Below, piece after piece: positions 56,856 to 64,000 of a stretch of 64,000 nt of DNA. The DNA is from Papio anubis (Eukaryota; Chordata; Mammalia; Primates; Cercopithecidae): NCBI RefSeq assembly GCF_008728515.1, contig NC_044984.1, positions 86,201,277-86,265,276 on the forward strand, written 5' to 3'. The position numbers and the translations under genes were made by a program. How positions within the stretch are numbered: position 1 is the first letter of the stretch; the number at the start of each line of letters is the position of its first letter. A model generated the notes under the pieces. It ran no database searches. It was given only the letters and a program-made list of their open reading frames with translations, and was not told the origin of the DNA.

Positions 56856-58600
56856 ATATAGTTAATAGTTTCAACTTTTAAAACAATTTTGTGCATTCCT
56901 TTTTTTTCCCCTTATCTTGTCATTCAACAAACATGCTTTTTACATACTCAATACAGAAAATACAAGAAGTCCCACAGGGGACAAAAATATAAGTGATATA
57001 ATTTCTCTCTCCTTAAAAAAGTTTAATGACTACTAGGGAAGGTAAATATAATCATACAGGTAACCACAATAGCACTGAATTTGGGGTTAAAGTGTGTCGA
57101 TACATTTAAAATGCTTACTGTTTGACACATACAAAAATTCATGAATTATTTATTATTATTTTGTTAGTATTATTACAGCTGAGTCTGCACAGATGTGTGG
57201 GTCAAATGGAGAAGAGAAAGAAGGGTATGACTTCTTCTACATACACATTAACCTCCTTAACTCTGTGTGTGTTTATAGCCTCCTCCTCTCTTCTAAACTT
57301 CAGATCTACACTCTCAGCTTTTTATGGCCTCTCTCCTTGGATGACAACATGCAGGCTATAGTTTAAGGGAAGGCAAGAGAGGGATTAGGCAATTAACAGC
57401 ATATACTAAGGGAAGATCCAGGATGCTTAAAAATTTCCTAAATGTCAAGGATAATAGAAGACAGAAAAAATCAAAGAAGAAAGCAGAGCGAAGGCATTCG
57501 GGGATAAAATATCACAAATGCCAAAGTGAAGGCAGAGGGTTAGGGTAGAGTGGAGGCATTTATACAGTAAGATGGCTTCCTACATATAACAGGATGAGCT
57601 TTTTCCTCCCTACTTTGAAGTATATCCAAACATAAGTTTGTTATTTTCTGAAAGTCTCTGCAGCTCAAACATGTACAATAATAAAGTATCTTTTTACCCC
57701 AATCTCTTCTAAACCTAGGACATTTAATCATTTGTGGAACTTGTGGGATTATTTTAGATACACTTCTCATCAGCACCAGCAGCCATTGTGCAGTGATTTA
57801 AATGTTGCAAACAAAATCAACAGCTGGTGAGGGCATTGCTGCTTATATTGCAAAGCTGTGCCATCTGTTTAGGCAGTGCAATTTGCAAGATTTCTTAGAT
57901 GACATATTTCATGATCATTTCATATGTGGAGCTCATGTTAAATCCTTCTAGCAGTGTCCTTGGAGGAATCAAAATTAGCATTTATTATGGCTTTAAAAAG
58001 GACCCCATCCAATATGAGATATTGTTGTATATCACTGAAATTAAAAGAACAATTCTGCACATATATATCCGCAACATACATGCAGAATTATTGATGCTGA
58101 GAGCTGTTAGCATAAAATCACATAACCGGGGACATTTCAGATTCATGATCTCCAACCTTAGTTGTTGCCAGGCTACATTTCTCTTGACTCCTCCTCCCTC
58201 ACCCTTACTTATGATGTTATATTCTATTTGATTAAGATGAGACCATAAAACAGAAGTTCCTTCCACCTTTATCTCCTAGTGCTTAGAGTACATTTTAATC
58301 ACCACATTCTCCCAGAATCTCCTCCTGTCTTTGTGAAAGGGGATTTTCTCATTCTACTCCAAGTTCTTTCACCTGTGAATTCCAAGTTCTCTTCTGGGAC
58401 TTTATTTCATCAGGTACTCTCTCTTTTCTCCCCCGGTCCTCTTCTTTTTTTCTTTTGCTTCCTCTCTCTCTCTTCATCATTCTCTCTCTCACACACACTG
58501 TTCTTTTCTTTTTTTCTCTCTTCTGGATCTTTTCTAAAAATTTATGTACATGTTTGAGTATACATGCATAGTTCAATAAAGAAATGCCTTTCAAGGACAC
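56856..58600. other. Unique 1.7 kb, candidate conserved noncoding
   Basis: No gene or interspersed repeat is recognised. A conserved-element-like part lies at about 57780-58170. A pyrimidine-rich low-complexity patch lies at 58440-58535 (ctctctct, acacaca, ttttctttttttctc). Confidence 0.45.
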
Positions 58601-58639
58601 CATATTCCCCTCTACCTCTACTTTTTGACTGTCGAGCTT

Positions 58640-58960
58640 CTTAAAAAATTTCCCGCTACTTGCTCTCTCTACTTCATAATAAGCAATTTAGTCCTCACCT
58701 TGCTGTGATCTGCCCTTTGTTCTCTAGCTCCACTGCAACTTTTCTTGCAAAGGTCACTAAGGATTTTTATATTTCCAAAGACAATGGATAAATCTCAGTT
58801 CTTATCTGACATGACTGAAGCAGTTGCCCATCTGAATATTTTCTCTCCATTCTGAAAACATCTGCCCTCTTTGTGTCTGGGAAACATCATACCTGTTGGT
58901 GCTGTGTAACTTCATAGATGTCAGGCCCTCTTGGGTTGAATTTGGCTTGGTTTTCTTCTC
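58640..58960 (+). repeat. Probable L2 ORF2 (RT) fragment, sense
   Basis: 'aaaggtcactaaggattttt', 'ccaaagacaatggataaatc' and 'tcagttcttatctgacatg' follow the L2 reverse-transcriptase region (ggtcaccaatgacctc… ccaatggtcaattctcagtcctcatcttacttgac). It is highly degraded. Confidence 0.5.
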
Positions 58961-59339
58961 CCCGCCTTAGTTAGACTAGTACACTGACTCTAGACTGGAT
59001 GCAACAACTCGTTAATTCTGTTTTGTGCTTCCACTCAGAGCTGTCAATCTATTCAGTGTTCTTCAACCCCAATAATTACGATCCTTTTACCAAAGGCATC
59101 TAAACAATCCAGGCCACATACTTTGCTAGGGAGAGATATAAAAAAGAACATAAGAATTTCTCTGTGTTCTGCAAATGGTGGTGTGGAATTAAGTATTCTC
59201 TGTCAGTAATTTAGATGTGCTACTTGTTTGGTTCTCCATTCAAAGTCAGTAGTGGGAAAATGATGATTAATATGGTGCATTGGGTGGGATGGAGGGTGGC
59301 TAATAACATGTACTTGTTATTGTTGGTATATAGGGTTCA

Positions 59340-59565
59340 AAGTAAGGTGTAATGAGAAGTGAAGTTGGACAGGTAGAAAGTCTAACCATAAAGAGCCTTG
59401 TATGTTATGACAGTGTGTTCTGTTCATTAAAGGCAAAGAAAAATATGGAAGTTGTAAAAAGACATATGGTATATGTCATACTCAGAGGTTTTATATTATT
59501 AGTTCTGAGATTCAGGTCAGAGAAAAGCTTTCCCATACTTCTAAAGAAAATCACCATTTGAGAAC
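59340..59565 (-). repeat. Probable L2 fragment, antisense
   Basis: 'aaagagccttgtatgttatgac', then a 'aggcaaagaaaaatatggaag' block, matches the antisense L2 segment with tagggccttgtaggccatgg. It is opposite in orientation to the L2 pieces on each side. Confidence 0.45.
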
Positions 59566-59639
59566 CATTATACTAAGAAGTTTGGATTTGAGGGGAAATT
59601 ATATAAGTAGGTAATTGACATAGTTAAAAACTTGTGATG

Positions 59640-61360
59640 CAATCTGGCCGCTTCTTTCCACATAGTTTCTATCTCCACTCTCTACAAGTTGCCACCGTCA
59701 AACAGAGACTCGTTAATTTCCCCTCAACCAGAATCACAACCTATCTTACCTGGATCCATCCTTTTCTATTTCACCTCATGTAGCTATAGAATCAATGTCC
59801 CTTTCCTAAGACTCACCCCCCTGCCTGTGTGTGCATGCCATTCCTTCTTCCTCCTTCAGAGACCTCTTTTCTTTGGTAATAACTTCTTATGGATGGTTCT
59901 TCAAATTATCTCTTGTTTTTCTATGAGATCTTTCTTATTAGCATTCAAAGGCCTAGCAACCCTAGTAACCTTTAAAAATAAACAAAACTTTCACGACCTG
60001 ATAACTCTCTTCAGTTACCATCCTTTCTCTTGCCTATCTTTCCCAGCCAAATGCCTGGAAAAGATGCCTACTTCCTGTCTCCTATTAACTCTCTTACTAC
60101 GTCCATTCTGACTACTCTTATTTTGCTAATACAACTTCTCTTGCTAAGATCACAATGACCAATCTATGACTAAACATAATAGATACTTCTTAGACAGTTT
60201 GGACATCTCAGAAGTATTCAACATAACTTACCATGATTCTCTCTTTGAAAGAAACTCTTTATTTTTGGCATATATGATTCCACCTTATGCTAGTTTTCCT
60301 CTTACTTCTTTAGTCTCTCCTTCTCAATATGCTCTTTTGGTTCATCCTCCCCTGCTTAACCTCTCATTGTTAGAATTCCTGATAGCTCCATCCTGGACAT
60401 TCTTTCTTCTCGTTCTTTATTGTAAATTCAGACTTATATCTATAACTGCAATCTCAAACCTAACTCTTCTTGCTTATCTTTTCAGCATGCTCTTTACCCA
60501 CTTTGCTTCATGATGCAAAAGCCAGGATGTCTGAAAAGCCCTAACACCACTTTATTTACCAGCTTATGTCTATCTTAATACCTAAATGTGTCTTAAATAT
60601 ATCCACCTCCCTGTGATACCACACTCACCTTACAGTCTAAGCCACCATCTTGTCTTGGCTGGAATACTGAGCCATGAAATCTCCCCCCTTCCTATCCAGA
60701 TCTACTATTTTAAAACTCAGCCAGAGTAATTCTTATAAGCTACAATTGGATTCTGTCACATTCCTACTTAAAATTCTACGACAGCTTTCCATAGCACTGG
60801 AGATGAAATACAACATCTTTTATATGGCCTATTACCCCGTATCATCGAGACTACATCTCCCTCTCTAGTCTCATTGCATTCCATTTTTCCTGTCATTTGC
60901 TATACAACAGCTGCACAGATGTTTTTCCCTGCTCCTTAAACACGCCACGTTCTTTACCACTTTAGGATCTTCACATGGAGGCTACTCCTTCTATCTGAAA
61001 AGTTCTGCCTGCCTCTCCTATCTTCATACTGCCCCTCCAACCTTCTCCTCATGTTTTGCATTATTAACCTCTATTCCTGCTTCAGGACACAGTTTAAATG
61101 TTACCATGTCTGCAAGGTTTTTTGTCTTGACTCTCCTTGCTATGTAAGGGCCTAATTATAATCTCTCAACACACTCATTGCTTTTTCTTTGTGCTTCTTA
61201 TTGCAGCTTATTGCTAAACATTAATTTCTGTGGTTGTTTAATAGGTCTTTCTCTCATCATACTATATGCTTCATGAGACCAGAGAACCAAATATCTCATT
61301 TGTTTATATCCTACCCTCAGCATAGCACAGGATTTAACATACAGTAATTACCAACACACA
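59640..61360 (+). repeat. L2 LINE, long 3' portion, sense
   Basis: L2 blocks appear in the proper order over 1.7 kb: RT-derived 'cttagacagtttggacatctc' (60188), 'gccaccatcttgtcttggctgg' (60641), 'cagccagagtaattcttataag' (60719), 'ttctgtcacattcctactta' (60751), 'taggatcttcacatggaggc' (60963), 'acagtttaaatgttaccatg' (61090) and the 3' end 'tatatgcttcatgagaccag … agcacaggatttaacatacag'. The 140- and 115-codon open frames here (59689, 60166) are decayed L2, not genes. Confidence 0.7.
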
Positions 61361-61429
61361 TGAGATAGACATTCAGAGGTGTTAAGCTAATTGCCATGAT
61401 AAGACTTAAATTTCAAGGGATCCAGGTAG

Positions 61430-61890
61430 TGACATTGAAGAGAATGGAATAGAGAAGGGAAATACTCCTAGTAAGGGGAGAATTTTAAGAAGCTACGGTA
61501 GCAATCTGAGCAAGATATAAAGAGAAGTTGAATCAGAAAAATGTCCACAGAAATGGGAAAGAAATGACAGATTTTAAAGATGGTTAGAAGATATTGTGAA
61601 CAGGGCTTGATGAGCAATTTAATATGGTTTTATAATGAGAGAAAGGAGCCAGAATGACTTCCAGGTTTATAGTGTGAACAAAGAGAACTGTGATGCTATT
61701 AATAAGGTCAATGGCATACAAAAAGAAGAGAATTTTGAGATAAGTGGATGAGAATGGTTTCAGACGTGTTGAGTGGAAGTCCTTGTGATACGTATAAGCA
61801 AAGATGCCTGGTTGGCATTTAGATACATATCAGGATGGATTGGAAGTTTTCTAAGTATGAATGCCACTGGGAACAATGAGAGAGAATAAA
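61430..61890 (-). repeat. Probable L2 fragment, antisense
   Basis: 'agccagaatgacttccaggttt' (61648), 'tcagacgtgttgagtgga' (61759) and 'gcctggttggcatttagatac' (61807) match the antisense L2 blocks ggaatgactcccaggtttc, ggacatgttgagtttgag and gcctgttagacatcc. Confidence 0.6.
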
Positions 61891-62261
61891 ATATTTCTTA
61901 GGGAAAGAGAACAGTAGATAAAATTATAATGTTATCAAGAAATACCTTCTAGAAACCTATGAAGATGTAAGCTTTTTAAAAAGTAAACACACTCAGACAA
62001 AAATAAGAGAAAGGAATACAACAGTGACAAAAGATGCCAACAAAATTTACAGACGTACTGAGGCATAATAAATAATTTTAAGTAGTAAAGTCAAATTTGC
62101 CAATGAGATACAAATCAAATGAGCCTCCAAAAGTTTTTTAAAAATTATGTGGAAGGCAAAGATAAAGGGTAGGGCTGGAAACCAGATTGCTAGCTAAAAT
62201 TTTAAGGTTCTCAGACTCATAACCAGATAAATACTTCTCCTTGGCCTAGGTAAGAGAACAG
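61891..62261. other. Unique purine-rich sequence
   Basis: No gene or repeat is recognised. Confidence 0.35.
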
Positions 62262-62297
62262 TATGTATGCATGTATGGATGGATGTATGGATGTATT
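62262..62297. repeat. (ATGT/ATGG)n microsatellite at Alu tail
   Basis: ATGT/ATGG units abut the T-rich tail of the antisense Alu. Confidence 0.9.
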
Positions 62298-62590
62298 TAT
62301 TTTTGAGACAGTCTCACTCTGCTGCCCAGGCTGGGATGCAGTGGTACAATTTCGGCTCACAGAAACCTCTGCCTCTCCAGTTCAAGCAATTCTCCAGCCT
62401 CAGCCACACAGGTAGCTAGGATTACAGGCGTGCACCACCATGTCCAGCTAATTTTTGTGGTTTTTAGTAGAGATGGGGTTTCACCATGTTGGCCAGGCTA
62501 GTCTTGAACTCCTGACCTCAAGTCAAGTGATGTGCCCACTTTGGCCTTCCAAAGTTCCAGCATTACAGGTGTGAGCTACCACGCCCAGAC
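62298..62590 (-). mobile_element. AluS-type element, antisense
   Basis: A full-length antisense Alu from 'tttttgagacagtctcactc' to 'gtgagctaccacgcccagac', with 'accatgttggccaggctag' (AluS-like). It carries a short internal duplication 'ctcaagtcaagtgat'. Confidence 0.93.
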
Positions 62591-62990
62591 AAGAACAGTT
62601 TTTAGTCTTTAAAACAACTGAGCCAGAGACATTATGGGTCATGGGACAAAAGGTATAGCAGAAGGCAAGTGTAAGTATGCAAGCTGAACCAAAGGGAAAC
62701 TAATAAGTCTACAGGTTTAACTAGAGAATACCAGCTGCCTTTGTCGGCTCAACACCCAAATACAACCAGATTTACATATCTGAAAAGACTTGTAGGTACT
62801 GAGTTTTAAGGATTATATAATGAAGTGGTATCATCCGCAATTGATCAACACAGAGTGAAGCCCAGTGTTCAACAAGCCCATGGCCCAATACAGAAAGTGT
62901 TTATTATTCCAATATTGTTAGATATCTAAGGAACAACAAACATAAGAAGAGAGTATACAACATGAAAAAAATCAGCTATAAAAGAGGAAG
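62591..62990. other. Unique sequence
   Basis: No gene or repeat is recognised. Confidence 0.35.
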
Positions 62991-62999
62991 AAATATTGT

Positions 63000-63594
63000 T
63001 AAAAAAACTACGACTGACATACCCAAGGAGATAAAAGAAGACAACTGCATTCTTAAAACACCACATTCTTAAAACATATCATTAAAAAAGTTATTGAACC
63101 ATAAAAAGAAAATTTTGGAGAATAAGAAAAACATTTTAGAAATTAAATTACATAGATAAAATTAAAACTGTTATAAAATAATTGAAGATAAAGTCAGGGA
63201 ATAAATGAAAAGACAAAAATATAAAAATAGAAAAAATAGTCAAGATCAATTTAGGAAGTCTAAAAATTGATTAATAGAATTCAATAAGACGACAATGGAG
63301 AAAAATGGAAGAAAAGAAGTTATCAAGACATAACACCAGAAAACTTTCCAGATTAGAAGTTTGTAGTATCAAGGCTAAAAGTACTCACCCATTAGAAGAA
63401 AAATCAAATTAAAAAGATCTCCACCAATGCAGGTCATCATAAAAATTTAGAATACCAAGGACAAAGATGAGATTATGAAAGCATCCAGAGTTAGTTTGTA
63501 ACATGTTTTTGTCATGGACTTCTAAATAGCAACACTGAAACCTGAAATGACATTGGGCTTCTAAGCAGCAACACTGAAATCTGGAGAAGAATGT
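63000..63594 (+). mobile_element. L1M ORF1 region (part 1), degraded
   Basis: 'ccagaaaactttccagatt', 'atgcaggtcatcataaaaatttag', 'aataccaaggacaaagatgag' and 'gaaagcatccagagttag' follow the ORF1 C-terminal half of an old mammalian L1. A 40-bp block is duplicated in tandem near its end (63515-63590). No open frame survives. Confidence 0.7.
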
Positions 63595-63893
63595 GGCTGG
63601 CTACAGTGGCTCATGCTTATAATCCTAATTCTTTGGGAGTCCAAGGTGGGAGGGTAGCTTGAGACCAGGAGTTCATGACCAACCTGAGCAGTATAGCAAG
63701 ACACTATCTCAAAAAAAAAAAAAAATAGATCAGTGTGGTGGTATGCACACACAGTCCTAGCTACCGAGGAGACTGAGGCAGAGTCCAGGAATTCAAGGCT
63801 TCAATGAACTATAATGGTACCATTGCGCTCCAGCCTATGCAACAGAGTGGGACCCTGTCTCTGAAAAAATAAAATAAAATAAAATAAAGAAGA
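63595..63893 (+). mobile_element. AluJ element inside L1M
   Basis: An old full-length Alu: diverged left arm ('ggctggctacagtggctcatg'), a 16-A linker, right arm ending 'gcaacagagtgggaccctg', and an (AAAAT)n tail. Confidence 0.93.
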
Positions 63894-64000
63894 AAGGAAA
63901 AGGAACAATGTCTTCAAATTTCCAAGAAAAAGTATTTTCAGCCTGGAATTTTAAATCCAGCCAAACTGTGTGAAGTAGAAATATAGGATAAACATATTTT
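63894..64000 (+). mobile_element. L1M ORF1 region (part 2), runs off window
   Basis: 'acaatgtcttcaaatttcc', 'ttttcagcctggaatttt' and 'aaatccagccaaactgtg' continue the L1M ORF1 C-terminal sequence after the Alu and reach the window edge. Confidence 0.75.

Noticed and set aside
59689..60513. ORFs of 140 and 115 codons
   Set aside because: Both lie in degraded, pyrimidine-rich L2 DNA. The peptides are low-complexity and show no domain.
1..64000. Search for tRNA, rRNA and snRNA genes
   Set aside because: I saw no tRNA A/B-box pair with cloverleaf arms outside the Alu/MIR promoters, and no rRNA or snRNA core sequence.

Overview
This window is nuclear DNA from an Old World monkey (macaque, baboon or guenon type). 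The lineage call rests on the repeats. Dense Alu, L1, MaLR and MIR/L2 content means primate, and the youngest Alu (5565-5860, perfect 17-bp target duplication) carries sequence variants typical of cercopithecoid AluY subfamilies rather than of human or ape Alu. The species cannot be fixed from sequence reading alone. There are no bacterial, plasmid, CRISPR or phage features, no rRNA or tRNA gene, and no long protein-coding ORF other than decayed retrotransposon ORFs. It reads as a gene desert or the interior of a large intron.

Layout. 1-11.4 kb: mostly unique sequence with an old MIR, five Alus' worth of insertions including a trimeric AluJ, a solo MaLR LTR (2170-2552), a long GGAA microsatellite and a Tigger-like element. 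11.4-13.5 kb: a 5'-truncated primate L1. 13.5-31 kb: mostly unique, with a second solo MaLR LTR (14441-14820), an AluY, an MER1 DNA transposon with clear ends (17500-17869), MIR/L2 fragments and a Tigger-like element (27480-27900). 31-36.5 kb: an MER5A split by an Alu, an ERV1-type solo LTR (33771-34155) and an old L1M 3' end. 36.5-43.35 kb: an essentially full-length but dead primate L1 whose 5' UTR holds tandem modules of about 258 bp. 43.4-54.8 kb: mixed unique sequence, MER2, MER20, MIRs, L2 with an embedded MADE1 (miR-548-type) remnant, an MLT1 LTR and Alus nested in an antisense L1M. 54.8-58.6 kb: mostly unique sequence holding the best candidate coding exon (56429-56501). 58.6-64 kb: L2 pieces in alternating orientation, then an L1M ORF1 relict split by an AluJ.

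How it works together. No operon, pathway or complex is present. The only gene-like evidence is two small splice-bounded segments on the + strand: 56429-56501 (73 nt, one open frame) and 654-743 (90 nt, strong splice signals but a stop). Possible regulatory content consists of a close match to the CTCF motif at 44618-44637, the (GGAA)n tract, CCAAT boxes in the ERV1-type LTR, and several repeat-free AT-rich stretches that resemble conserved noncoding elements. I did not find a convincing new biological system. The most interesting items are the candidate exon, the CTCF motif, the L1 5' UTR tandem modules, the trimeric Alu, and three perfect 13-14-bp hairpins. Repeat subfamily names come from memory of consensus sequences and were not checked with RepeatMasker.
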